DNA from: Desulfobulbaceae bacterium | GTDB taxonomy: Bacteria; Desulfobacterota; Desulfobulbia; Desulfobulbales; SURF-16 | Direction: 5' to 3' | Assembly: GCA_023230525.1 (NCBI GenBank) | Contig: JALNXE010000029.1 | Coordinates: 1 to 45,835 of the forward strand | DNA: 45,835 bases | In this document: positions 16,506 through 25,296 of the stretch, piece by piece | Position numbering within the stretch: position 1 is the stretch's first letter | Layout of the letters: each line of letters opens with the position of its first letter | Translations under genes and position numbers: made by a program | Notes under the pieces: generated by a model | The model's database searches: none | What the model was told of the DNA's origin: nothing | What the model saw: the letters and a program-made list of their open reading frames with translations, nothing else

Positions 16506-19500
16506 CCTCCTTCATATGTGCCAGAACAGGAGAAAAAATTCGTATCGCCATCTCCGTAAACGTTTTATCCAGCGGCTCCGTTCCATCCCGGTAACGAAAT
16601 TCCAGATACGGATCGTTACCCTCCCCCGGTCCGCCATGCCGGCCCTGCCAGGCGGCATTGGCCTCTTTTACCGCCCGCTCCGGCTGCCCCTGACAGGCGT
16701 GCCGGGCATACTGATAGGATGTTTCACTCATAAAAGGCAGCGGCGCCCGCTGCCCCTGCAGGAAAAGGGCAAAAAGCTGTTCCAGCAGCTGCCGGGCTTC
16801 CTGCACCGGCCGGAAGACCACGGTCTGGTCCCTGGCCACCACCACGGTCCGCCGGGGCATCTCCCAGGGCAGGGTGTGCAGGATGAGATGGGCGATCCAG
16901 GCCCGCAGCAGGTCCCTGCCCTTCAGCCTGGCAGGACGGGCATGGAGCACCCCCTGCTCCGTCAGATGGTCGATGCGCCCGCACAGCAGAAAATCCTCAA
17001 TCCTGATGCGGAAAAGCGGCGGCTCAACCACTGGGGCAAGGTGCTGGGCCAGCAGGCCATAAAATTGCGCCCCATCATCACCTAATTCGCGTACCGCGAT
17101 TTCACCCACCTTGCCATGGGGAAGCACCCCCCGGGCCTTCCACAACCTGGCCTGACCTTCAGTATTATTTTTTTGCACCAGAAGATCAAGCAGTTCCGTC
17201 TCCAACTGGTAGCGATCAAGCCCCTCCAGGGAAAACGGCTCATTATCCCGGGCGAGCTCCTCCGGGGCCGACAGCTCAACCCCGAGCCTGCGCCGGCAGA
17301 AAAAACGCACCGGATGGACAAAAAAATCGACAAAGTCCTGCAGTTCAATCTCTTGCCCCGGATTATCCGGGGCCGGCAATGGCAGCCCCTGCCAGAAGCC
17401 GGCCTTGGGGTCATCTCCGGCGGCAAGCCGCCTGGCGGCCTGGAAATTTTCCGTCGAATAACTGAAAAGATGGCTGCCCGGCTGGAAATAGCCGGGATGA
17501 AAGGGCTGCAGCCGGTGCCCGGTGACCAGGCCGGCTGCTGCGGACCGGCCGGCCTTTGGCGGGCAGACAGCGGCCAGGTAGTCGAGCAGCTCGCTGACCA
17601 GCACCGAGGGCGGCAGGGTGGCGTCATCCCGCAGCGACTGGCCCACATAGCTGATGTAGAGCTGCCGGCGGGCGGAAAGCAGGGCCTCGATGAAGAGATA
17701 ACGGTCATCATGGCGCGGACTGCGGTCTCCCCGTCTGGGGGAGCGGCTCATCAGGTCAAAACTCAGGGTGAAATGGGGACGGGGAAAGTCGCCGTCATTC
17801 ATGCCGAGCAGACAGACAATTTTAAAGGGGATGGCCCGCATGGGCAGCAGGGAACAGAAGGTTATTCCGCCGCTCAGAAAGCCGTGGCCGGATTTTTCCA
17901 CCCGCAGCAGCTGATGCAGCCAGCTTCGCACCACCTTGAGATCAAGCGCCTCGTTAAAACCCGCTTCCGCCTGGATCTCCCCCATGCTCTGCAGGGCCGT
18001 TCTCAGGCCCAACAGGTCCCCATCCTGCTCACTGTCCACGGCCAGGCAGTCATCAACCAGGGCCCGCAGCATCCCGCCCCACTCCGTCAGTTGCCGTTTG
18101 CCGGGCAGCCGGGACAGCCAGGCAAAAAGCACCTCAACCGCGTCAAGCAGGCGGCCGAGCAGATCAGCCTCGCTGCCATCCAGGGGTCCATGGGGAAGAA
18201 TACCGGCAAACAGCTCATTGCCGTCCGCCATGGCGTAGCCGAGCAGCAGTCGGTCAAGCCCTGCCCGCCAGGTATTTTCCCCATGGGCCGGCAGACCGAG
18301 TTCCTCCTTCTGGCCGCCATCCCGTCCCCAGCGGATGCCGACCTCGTTTACCCACTCCCTGATGCGCTCACCGTCCGCCGCGGTAAGGGCAAATCTCCTG
18401 CTGACCAGGGGGTTGGCCAGCAGGTTCACCACGTCCCGGGCCGCATAACGGCCACCTGCCAGCTCAAGCAGGGCAAAGAAGGTATCCAGCAGCATGCTGT
18501 CCGCCCCGGCGCTCTTGTCAGCCAGGGAAAAGGGCATGAAATGGGGATGATCCCGGTCAAGACCGAAGACCGCCTGCACCAGGGGGCTGTAGGTCTCGAT
18601 GTCCGGGGCCATGACGATGATGTCCGCCGCAATGAGCGTCGGGTCGCTGTCAAACAGGGCCAGCAGATGGTCCTGCAGCACCTCCACCTCGCGCATGGGG
18701 CTGTGGCACGAATGGATGACCACCGAGTCATCCGCCGCCCCGTACCCGGAACAGGTCAGCTCCAGGATATCCCGCTGGATGGAGGCCAGCAGGCTGGGGT
18801 CCTCCGGCTCCGCAAACAGATCCTCTTCCAGACAGTCCCGTTCCTGCAGCAGCACCAGAAAATCCCGGGCAATATGTCCCATGGAGGCAAGCAGGGCATT
18901 GCCGGACTCCAGATAGAGCTCTTCGGCACCCTTGCCTTCCCGTACCAGCCGGCGGGAGATATCCTTTTCCGGCACGATGTCCCCCCACCAGTGCCGGCAG
19001 GGGTTCATGAAAAAGAGATTGACCGGAATGCGGGCGGACAGGGCGTCTAAAATCTCCAGATGAAAAGGCGGCAGGCTGGAGACCCCGAACAGGCTGATCC
19101 GGCTGGGCAGATCAACGGCAACCTCTTGCCGCATGGCCCGCAGAAAGCGCGCCAGCATCTCGCCCCGGTGCATCCCGCCGTAACGGGCGGTGAACCTGCG
19201 CCACAGCAGGGCCTGCCAGCCGTCTGCCTCGCTGCCCTTTTCCCAGGCGGCTATCAGGTCAGGACGGTAGATAATGTATTGATCAAAGAGATCAGCCAGC
19301 TGACCCGCCAGCTGGAAGCGTTTCAAGGGATCGGCCAGATAGGCGGCCAGGTGGCGGAACAGGGGTTCGTCTTTGAGTTCCGCCAGCAGCTCCATGAGCT
19401 GCCAGCCCGCCCGCCGGCGCTCATAGGCCGGCTGCTCACTCTCCGGCAGCACCCGGCGGAAGATATCCGCCACCAAGGTATTGGGAAAGGGGAAAAGGGC

Positions 19501-19677
19501 GTTGGCCCACACCGAGAGCCGGCTGGCCAGTTCCATGGTCAGCCAGACCGCCATGCCGCGGCTCTGCACCACCACAATCTCGGCCTCAAGGGGCGGCAGC
19601 GGGTCCTGCCGGAAGATTTCCCCGCACTGCCGGGCGAGGATCTCCAGGCGGTTACTGGTGAAGAGATGGATAGCCAT
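16492..19677 (-). CDS. recC: RecBCD subunit RecC
   Basis: Gamma subunit of RecBCD, which splits the strands and scans for Chi. Its 1061 residues are slightly shorter than the 1122 of E. coli. The N-terminus MAIHLFTSNRLEILARQ is diagnostic, as are VQSRGMAVWLTMELA, FGVSSLPPFHLEIL, LLGMNDGDFPR, SRSPRRGDRSPRHDDRYLF and LYISYVGQS, which together form the inactivated helicase and nuclease folds of this subunit. The gene starts the minus-strand unit recC-DUF748, and its start has only weak ribosome-binding signals (AGGGT just before ATG). The neighbour at its 5' side is divergent. recB and recD lie 8 kb away on the same strand. Confidence 0.95.
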   Translation of the reverse strand: MAIHLFTSNRLEILARQCGEIFRQDPLPPLEAEIVVVQSRGMAVWLTMELASRLSVWANALFPFPNTLVADIFRRVLPESEQPAYERRRAGWQLMELLAELKDEPLFRHLAAYLADPLKRFQLAGQLADLFDQYIIYRPDLIAAWEKGSEADGWQALLWRRFTARYGGMHRGEMLARFLRAMRQEVAVDLPSRISLFGVSSLPPFHLEILDALSARIPVNLFFMNPCRHWWGDIVPEKDISRRLVREGKGAEELYLESGNALLASMGHIARDFLVLLQERDCLEEDLFAEPEDPSLLASIQRDILELTCSGYGAADDSVVIHSCHSPMREVEVLQDHLLALFDSDPTLIAADIIVMAPDIETYSPLVQAVFGLDRDHPHFMPFSLADKSAGADSMLLDTFFALLELAGGRYAARDVVNLLANPLVSRRFALTAADGERIREWVNEVGIRWGRDGGQKEELGLPAHGENTWRAGLDRLLLGYAMADGNELFAGILPHGPLDGSEADLLGRLLDAVEVLFAWLSRLPGKRQLTEWGGMLRALVDDCLAVDSEQDGDLLGLRTALQSMGEIQAEAGFNEALDLKVVRSWLHQLLRVEKSGHGFLSGGITFCSLLPMRAIPFKIVCLLGMNDGDFPRPHFTLSFDLMSRSPRRGDRSPRHDDRYLFIEALLSARRQLYISYVGQSLRDDATLPPSVLVSELLDYLAAVCPPKAGRSAAAGLVTGHRLQPFHPGYFQPGSHLFSYSTENFQAARRLAAGDDPKAGFWQGLPLPAPDNPGQEIELQDFVDFFVHPVRFFCRRRLGVELSAPEELARDNEPFSLEGLDRYQLETELLDLLVQKNNTEGQARLWKARGVLPHGKVGEIAVRELGDDGAQFYGLLAQHLAPVVEPPLFRIRIEDFLLCGRIDHLTEQGVLHARPARLKGRDLLRAWIAHLILHTLPWEMPRRTVVVARDQTVVFRPVQEARQLLEQLFALFLQGQRAPLPFMSETSYQYARHACQGQPERAVKEANAAWQGRHGGPGEGNDPYLEFRYRDGTEPLDKTFTEMAIRIFSPVLAHMKEDEDG

Positions 19678-19858
19678 ACCCTATATTTACTCCAAGTCCC
19701 TGAAGGTGCAAGAAAAACCTTTGCGTCTTTGTCCCCTTGCGTTTATTGTCTGGGCAAATATCGGCAATGAATATGGAGATAAAATTGATAGTTTCGTCAC
19801 AACTGAAAAAAGATTTTTGACGATTTCATCAATCAAAGCTAAATTCCGGACAGTAACC

Positions 19859-21457
19859 ATGCGCACCTGTATAACTCCCCAAGGCGACTTCCTCTACTGC
19901 ATCCATGCACCGGATTACGCGGTGAAAAATCTCCGCGCCGGCGACCTGATCGAAAGCCTGGGCCTCTGCGACGGCAAGGAGTATCTCAACCGCGGGAACT
20001 TCCCGCCCGCCGATGTCGCGGTGGGAAAAGCCGACCGGGTATATGAGATCCCCAATGCCTTCCCCTTCAAGGGCACCACCTTCATCAACTCCCCCTGGGC
20101 GGACGCCACGGCCAAAGACCCGCTGCGCATCGGATTGCCGGCGCAGCCTGCCACCTCCTTTTCCCAAAACATCAGGGCCTGGCTTACCGAAAAAGAAATC
20201 AGCAGCATGGACGGCCTCTTTGACTGCCTGCCGGAATCAGTGCTCCTGGCCCTGGCCACCACCTCCACCGACCCGGCTGATCTTGTGGCGCTTGCCAAAA
20301 TCAGCTGCGATTTCAAGGAAGATACCACAGGCAGCCCGGCCGGGCTGCTTTACAGCGAGGAACAACCGGGCAGAATCCGGGCCAGGATAAAAAACCATCC
20401 GCTGTTTGAGGCGGTGGCGAATAACCCAGATCTGCCGGACCCTTACAAACAGGCCATGGTGCTGCGGCCCGGCGCCCAGGGAGGCAGTGAAATCGTCGGC
20501 GAATGGCATGATGCGGATCACCACGTCTTTGAATACCTGCGCCGCAACTCCTACATCCCCTGGGGACACTATGCCGCCAACATGGCTAACGACGCCGTGC
20601 GTTATGATATCGCCAAACTCTCCCCGGCCGACATGACCGGCCTGCGCCATCTCTACTATCAGCGCACCTATGTCCGGCTGGCGGCTGAACTCGGCATCGA
20701 AATGGCGGACGGCGGAAAGAGCCTGTCCGCGGGTGAGCTTGAGTCCCTGCGCCTGGAGATCCGCCGCCGGCTTGACAGATCGACCCAGGCCCCCTTCTTT
20801 GACTGCACCCTGTGGGGCTGGAACTACGGCTTTGACTATGCCCCCAGCCATTACCGGCTCAACGCCTCCCACCAGCAGATCCACCAGCAGTTCGCCCTGC
20901 TGCCGGCAGCGGTTGCGGCAATAAGGGCCGGCAGCCGGACGGAGGAATTTCTCCCCTCATACGGCTGCGGCGATCTGCTGGCCGACTGTGTGCGGGCCTA
21001 TGCCGATAAACACAACCGCTCCCTTTTCAATGACCTCATCACCTGCATCCGCAACAACCGGCGCCTGGACGGGACAAAAGGCGAGGCATCCCTTGTCGTC
21101 TTTGCGGATGAGCAGGTGATGCTCTTTGTGCCCAAGGCCCAGACCTCCCAGTGGGAGCTGCAGCTCATGGCGCTCAGGCCGGTGGGCAATATCCTGGAGG
21201 CGGACGAGGCCATGCGCCGCTCCCTGGATGCGGCCATGCATACGGCCATGCAGGTGCTGGGCCGCCTGGGCATGCGCCTGGCCAACATCATCGAATATGC
21301 CAAACGCTTCACCGACAAATCCGACCAGCGGCTTCTCTACAGCTTCCTACCGAAACTGCCCGAGTCTCCCGGCGCCTTCAGCGAACTCCAGCTGCGCTGG
21401 ATCATGGGCCATTATCCGGAAGATTTCGCCCTGGCCTGCCGCCACAGGCTGCCCTAA
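19859..21457 (+). CDS. Uncharacterised 532-aa protein
   Basis: I do not recognise this family. The ATG at 19859 was chosen over upstream in-frame starts because it begins the conserved-looking sequence MRTCITPQGDFLYCIHAPDY, has CCGGA about 8 nt ahead, and the upstream frame overlaps recC antisense. There is no signal peptide or membrane segment. The protein is rich in aromatic, His and Trp residues, including GEWHDADHHVFEYLRRNSY, WGHYAANMANDAVRYDI, LWGWNYGFDYAPSHYRLNAS and HQQIHQQF, a pattern suggesting an enzyme fold with a conserved aromatic/His pocket. It is divergent from recC with a 181-bp shared upstream region, which holds a TTTGCGTCTTTGTCCCCTTGCG direct-repeat-like tract near 19718-19740. 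Function unknown; GC content is native. Confidence 0.75.
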   Translation: MRTCITPQGDFLYCIHAPDYAVKNLRAGDLIESLGLCDGKEYLNRGNFPPADVAVGKADRVYEIPNAFPFKGTTFINSPWADATAKDPLRIGLPAQPATSFSQNIRAWLTEKEISSMDGLFDCLPESVLLALATTSTDPADLVALAKISCDFKEDTTGSPAGLLYSEEQPGRIRARIKNHPLFEAVANNPDLPDPYKQAMVLRPGAQGGSEIVGEWHDADHHVFEYLRRNSYIPWGHYAANMANDAVRYDIAKLSPADMTGLRHLYYQRTYVRLAAELGIEMADGGKSLSAGELESLRLEIRRRLDRSTQAPFFDCTLWGWNYGFDYAPSHYRLNASHQQIHQQFALLPAAVAAIRAGSRTEEFLPSYGCGDLLADCVRAYADKHNRSLFNDLITCIRNNRRLDGTKGEASLVVFADEQVMLFVPKAQTSQWELQLMALRPVGNILEADEAMRRSLDAAMHTAMQVLGRLGMRLANIIEYAKRFTDKSDQRLLYSFLPKLPESPGAFSELQLRWIMGHYPEDFALACRHRLP

Positions 21458-21684
21458 GCAATTCAGCCAGACCGACTGGCTGAACTGACCCGCAGCTTGA
21501 GGATATAAATGTGCAGTTTCAAAATGAGCGGGTGATCCCGAAACTACGAAACCGCACCAACGCCATGGGGCTGGTCTGCCCCCGCCGAACAAGCCGGAAA
21601 GAGATTGACGGGCATATGGATTCAAGCTATCGTTTCATCAGAAGCAGCAATCCGGAAATCAAACCGTAACGGACCAGAATGTAA

Positions 21685-22089
21685 TTGAAAATATGTAAGC
21701 TGCACCCAAAACTTTCATTACTTACTCTATTGGCATGCATAGTTTTCACCAACTGTGGCGACCTCTCCTATGCTAAGGATAGGGGGCACCCGTGGCTATT
21801 GCCAGCCACCCCAACTCTCCTCGAATGGGCCGTTCTTGAACTTCAGGCGAACGAAGGCGACGTCGAGTATGGCGAGGACAAACTCACGATTACCTACTAC
21901 CTTGGCCCGAAGTCAGTGGAGGAGGGTATTATCTATTGCCAAATTCTCTATCTTCCAAGTGCAAGAGCCGAGATCGTGCAGTTGGTGGAGAAAGGCATTC
22001 GCGAGAGGTTCGAGTACACCAAGAAGATGTACACATGGGCAAGACTGGAAATCGTAACAAAGGTTACCCGGAAGGAACTCGAGCGCTAA
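21685..22089 (+). CDS. Small putative lipoprotein
   Basis: A 134-residue protein beginning at TTG 21685, the first start after an in-frame TAA, with only a weak GGA upstream. The N-terminus looks like a lipoprotein signal (KLSLLTLLACIVFTNC, with Cys at residue 24). The rest is a short mixed alpha/beta domain (VEYGEDKLTITYYLGP and AEIVQLVEKGIRERFEYTKK) that I cannot name. Base composition is lower in GC than its left neighbours. The 227 bp before it contain no recognisable gene. The unusual start and composition make it less certain than most genes here. Confidence 0.5.
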   Translation: MKICKLHPKLSLLTLLACIVFTNCGDLSYAKDRGHPWLLPATPTLLEWAVLELQANEGDVEYGEDKLTITYYLGPKSVEEGIIYCQILYLPSARAEIVQLVEKGIRERFEYTKKMYTWARLEIVTKVTRKELER

Positions 22090-22252
22090 CTCACGTTCTC
22101 CTATCGACAAAATAAACAAGCTTAAAAATGATGCATCGCCGCAAGTAGAATATTTGATTGACTAAAATTGTATTTACTTTTGGAACAGAGCTTAGACCGG
22201 TTTGGCTGAAGTTTGCGAAGTTTTTTGCAAGCTCATTAGATTTAGGCAAATA

Positions 22253-22945
22253 ATGCATATGAAACCTCGAATTGAGTATGATCCGTTAATCGAAGGAGCA
22301 ACATTTCGCCGTTATCTCGATTTAACGAAGTTTCTTGATTTACTGCGGTCTCGATCTTTATATTTTAGACGTGCCGATCGATTGCCAGATAAATTTGAAG
22401 GTGCTTTACCCCCGTATATCCGCCGGGCAAAATATGATGCAGATGACTTTATTAGGAAAGTGCGTGAATACAGCTATATTAATTGCTGGACATTAGGGGC
22501 TGATGACAATATGGCACTTTGGCATCTTTACAGTAGTGCTTCAACTGGTGTGTCTATAACATGTACACTTGAGAGACTAATTCAGTCTTGTCGTAATTGG
22601 ACGGAGGAGGAGCTTATAGAAATCTTTAAAGTTAAATACATAGATCACTTTAAAAACCCGGACATGATTATTGGCACCTACTCCGACCCGCTACGTTATA
22701 AGCACAAGGCTTATCTATACGAAGGAGAAGTTCGCATTGTCGTATGCAAAATAAACCAAAGAAAATTGGAACAAACTATGCCGGAGGGTATTAGGCTACC
22801 CGTGGAGTTAAATGATTTTATTCATAGCATTGTTGTAGGGCCAGAAGCCGAATCATGGTTCTACGAACTCGTTTCAGATATGACAGAACGCTACGGCTTA
22901 AATGTGCCGGTTAGCAGATCGGAATTGACCTACCTCCCGGAATGA
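22253..22945 (+). CDS. DUF2971 domain protein
   Basis: A 230-residue soluble protein of the DUF2971 family, whose biochemical role is unknown. Diagnostic stretches are FRRYLDLTKFLDLLRSRSLY near the N-terminus, FRRADRLPDKFEG, the central NCWTLGADDNMALWHLYS followed by GVSITCTLERL, and a later HKAYLYEGEVRIVV. The ATG at 22253 has TTTAGG 6 nt upstream and is preferred over an upstream TTG at 22202; ATG 22259 is an alternative. The gene is AT-rich compared with trpB immediately downstream and looks horizontally acquired. It stands alone, although DUF2971 proteins often sit in accessory or defence-rich areas. Confidence 0.8.
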   Translation: MHMKPRIEYDPLIEGATFRRYLDLTKFLDLLRSRSLYFRRADRLPDKFEGALPPYIRRAKYDADDFIRKVREYSYINCWTLGADDNMALWHLYSSASTGVSITCTLERLIQSCRNWTEEELIEIFKVKYIDHFKNPDMIIGTYSDPLRYKHKAYLYEGEVRIVVCKINQRKLEQTMPEGIRLPVELNDFIHSIVVGPEAESWFYELVSDMTERYGLNVPVSRSELTYLPE

Positions 22946-23124
22946 ATCAAGATAGATCTTTTTCCAACCTCCCCCCAAAATTCGAGGTGACACACCTATT
23001 TGGATCTCCGGCTGCACTCTTTTTCTGCCTTCCAAAGTAAGGCCCAGGCGAAGATACTCACCCACCCATCCTCCTCTGCATACCGGCAACCCAACCCGGA
23101 CTCTCCCCTCTCCACGCCAAAAAA

Positions 23125-23162
23125 GGGTACTGATTTTTTAGCCAATCGGGTGTATAGTACCC
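23125..23162 (+). promoter_or_regulatory. Inverted repeat upstream of trpB
   Basis: GGGTACT (23125-23131) pairs with AGTACCC (23156-23162) around a 24-nt loop, 60 bp before trpB. It may be a hairpin in the leader or a regulator site. It resembles a TrpR operator only in sharing GTACT/AGTAC half-sites, and the spacing is far too wide, so no regulator is assigned. Confidence 0.3.
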
Positions 23163-23222
23163 CCCTTGATTTCAAGACCACCAATTGCCAACGCTGAACC
23201 CTAAACGGATAGCCACACCCAA

Positions 23223-24461
23223 ATGAACAAAGCAAACAAACCAGGATATTACGGAGAATGGGGAGGGGCCTTCATTCCGGAAGTGCTGTACCAGACCTTC
23301 TGCGATCTCAATGACGCCTTTCAAAAGGCCAAGGCCGACCCGGCCTTCTGGCAGGAATACGTCAGCCTGATGAGCACCTACTCCTGCCGCCCCACCCCAT
23401 TGACCCATGCGGAGAATCTTTCCCGCCATTTCGGCGGGGCGCAGATCTTCATCAAACGGGAAGACCTCAACCACACCGGCGCCCACAAGGCCAACAACGT
23501 CATGGGCCAGGGCCTGCTGGTGAAAAGGATGGGCAAGACGCGGGTCATCGCCGAGACCGGGGCCGGCCAGCACGGGGTGGCCACCGCCACCATGGCCGCC
23601 AAATTCGGTTTTGCCTGCACCATCTACATGGGTGAAGAGGATGTGCAGCGCCAGCGGCCCAATGTCTTCTGGATGGAAAAACTCGGCTCCACGGTGGTGC
23701 CGGTCACCTCGGGCTCCAAGACCTTAAAAGACGCCATCAACGAGGCCTTCCGCGACTGGGTCACCCGCATGGATGACACCCATTACGTCATGGGCACGGT
23801 GTGCGGCCCCCATCCCTTTCCGGAAATGGTGGCCTGGTTTCAATCCATCATCGGCCGGGAGGCCTGCGGCCAGATCAAGCAGCAGTTCGGCAGACAGCCC
23901 AGCCGGGTCTACGCCTGCGTGGGCGGCGGCTCCAACGCCATGGGGATTTTTCAGGGGTTTCTCGACAACCCGGCGGTTGAGCTGGTGGGGGTGGAGGCAG
24001 GCGGCAAGGGCCTGGACAGCGGCATGCACGCCTCGCGTCTGGCGGCCAGGGATGGTTCCCCGGGGGTGGCCCAGGGCTACAAGACCATGTTCCTGCAAAA
24101 CAGCGACGGCCAGATGATGGATACCCACTCGGTGGCGGCCGGACTCGATTACGTCGGCGTCTCCCCCATTCTCACCGATCTCTGGCAGCAAAAGCGGGTG
24201 CGCTTCAGCGCGGCCACCGACGCGGAGGTCATGGCCGCCCTTGATCTCACCATGAAAAAGGAGGGGATCATCCCGGCCCTGGAATCGGCCCACGCCTTTG
24301 TGCAGGCCTTCAAGGAGGCGGGGGAGATGGGCCCGGACGAGGCGATCATCATCAACATGTCCGGCCGGGGCGACAAGGACATCTTCACCATTGCCCACGC
24401 CTTTAACGACCCGTCCTGGAAAGAATTCATCAAAAAGAAAGGAATTGAATATGGAGCTTAG
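23223..24461 (+). CDS. trpB: Tryptophan synthase beta subunit
   Basis: PLP-dependent beta subunit that condenses indole with serine to give tryptophan. Its 412 residues fit the TrpB1 class of about 400. The PLP lysine is K89 in NHTGAHKANN, the phosphate loop is GGGSNAMG, and the substrate region is ETGAGQHGVATAT, all intact. Some generally conserved stretches differ from the enterobacterial form, for example LDYVGVSPILTDL in place of LDYPGVGPEHA, suggesting a distinct TrpB subclade that matches the variant TrpA next door. It overlaps trpA by 11 bp (24451-24461), indicating coupled translation. No other trp genes are visible, so the pathway is split across the genome. No strong Shine-Dalgarno precedes the ATG. 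Confidence 0.95.
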   Translation: MNKANKPGYYGEWGGAFIPEVLYQTFCDLNDAFQKAKADPAFWQEYVSLMSTYSCRPTPLTHAENLSRHFGGAQIFIKREDLNHTGAHKANNVMGQGLLVKRMGKTRVIAETGAGQHGVATATMAAKFGFACTIYMGEEDVQRQRPNVFWMEKLGSTVVPVTSGSKTLKDAINEAFRDWVTRMDDTHYVMGTVCGPHPFPEMVAWFQSIIGREACGQIKQQFGRQPSRVYACVGGGSNAMGIFQGFLDNPAVELVGVEAGGKGLDSGMHASRLAARDGSPGVAQGYKTMFLQNSDGQMMDTHSVAAGLDYVGVSPILTDLWQQKRVRFSAATDAEVMAALDLTMKKEGIIPALESAHAFVQAFKEAGEMGPDEAIIINMSGRGDKDIFTIAHAFNDPSWKEFIKKKGIEYGA

Positions 24462-25221
24462 CCGTCAGATCAAAACAGCGCTGGCTGATCCGGACAGGAA
24501 AATCCTGCTCATGACGCATATCGTGCTGGGCTACCCTTCCCTGGAAACCAACCGCCGGGTCATCGAGCAGATGGTGGCAAACGGGGTGGATCTCATCGAG
24601 ATGCAGATCCCCTTTTCCGAGCCCATGGCCGACGGTCCGGTGATCGTCCAGGCCAACCAGGAGGCGATCGAGCAGGGCATCACCGTGCGCGGCTGCCTTG
24701 ATTTTGCTGAAGAGATGACCAAGACCCACCCCATCCCCTTTCTCTTCATGACCTACTACAACATTCTCTTCAAATTCGGGGTGGAGGAGTTCTTTAAAAA
24801 GGCGCGGGAGATCGGCATCAAGGGCTTTATCATTCCGGACCTGCCGCCGGAGGAGGGCGAGGAGTTTTTTGCCTTGAGCCGCAAATATGACATTGCCCCG
24901 ATCCTGATCTTTGCCCCCACCTCAACCCCGGAACGGATGCGGGAACTGTCCCGCTTCAGCCGCGGCTTTATCTACTGCGCGGCCCGCAAGGGCGTGACCG
25001 GCAGGCAGACGGATTTTGACGCCGGCTTTAACGACTACCTGCGTACCTGCCGGGCCAGTACCGATCTGCCCCTGGCAGTGGGTTTCGGCATCAGCCGCAA
25101 GGAGGATGTGGACTATCTCACCGGCAAGGCCGACATTGCCGTCATCGGCACCAGGACCATCAACCTCGTTAACGAACAGGGCGCGGCAGCGGTCGGTCCC
25201 TTTATCGCCGGTCTGCGGTGA
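24451..25221 (+). CDS. trpA: Tryptophan synthase alpha subunit
   Basis: Alpha subunit that cleaves indole-3-glycerol phosphate to indole, which is channelled to TrpB. It has 256 residues in a TIM barrel. The catalytic acids correspond to E50 (DLIEMQIPF) and D61 (EPMADGP). The flanking motif is MQIPFSEPMADGP instead of the common LGVPFSDPLADGP, and VGFGISRKEDVDYL forms the phosphate loop. The ATG at 24451 lies inside the trpB 3' end with AAAGGA 6 nt ahead. The gene is convergent with the glg pair, and a 28-bp perfect palindrome sits between the two units. Confidence 0.94.
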   Translation: MELSRQIKTALADPDRKILLMTHIVLGYPSLETNRRVIEQMVANGVDLIEMQIPFSEPMADGPVIVQANQEAIEQGITVRGCLDFAEEMTKTHPIPFLFMTYYNILFKFGVEEFFKKAREIGIKGFIIPDLPPEEGEEFFALSRKYDIAPILIFAPTSTPERMRELSRFSRGFIYCAARKGVTGRQTDFDAGFNDYLRTCRASTDLPLAVGFGISRKEDVDYLTGKADIAVIGTRTINLVNEQGAAAVGPFIAGLR

Positions 25222-25235
25222 TGCGGGCGGTTCGT

Positions 25236-25296
25236 GTAGGGGCGGTTCGCGAACCGCCCCTACATCCCCCTTGGCGGGCATAAAACCCGCCCCTAC
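25236..25296. repeat. REP-like palindromes between trpA and glgC
   Basis: GTAGGGGCGGTTCGCGAACCGCCCCTAC occupies 25236-25263 as a perfect 28-bp palindrome. It is followed by a second hairpin, GGCGGG-cataaaa-CCCGCC (about 25272-25292), ending CCTAC. A half copy, GGGCGGTTCG, lies at about 25225-25234. The second hairpin overlaps the end of the minus-strand glgC gene, whose stop TAG is contributed by the repeat's CTA. Another copy lies at 29893-29916. Position between convergent genes suggests a two-way transcript end or mRNA stabiliser; there is no T-run. Confidence 0.75.

Noticed and set aside
17116..19050. 644-residue plus-strand ORF opposite recC
   Set aside because: Antisense shadow of recC with Gln/Pro/Gly/His-rich composition typical of such frames.
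23125..23162. TrpR operator at the trpBA leader
   Set aside because: Only GTACT/AGTAC half-sites are shared; the 24-nt spacing does not fit TrpR, so it is kept only as an inverted repeat.
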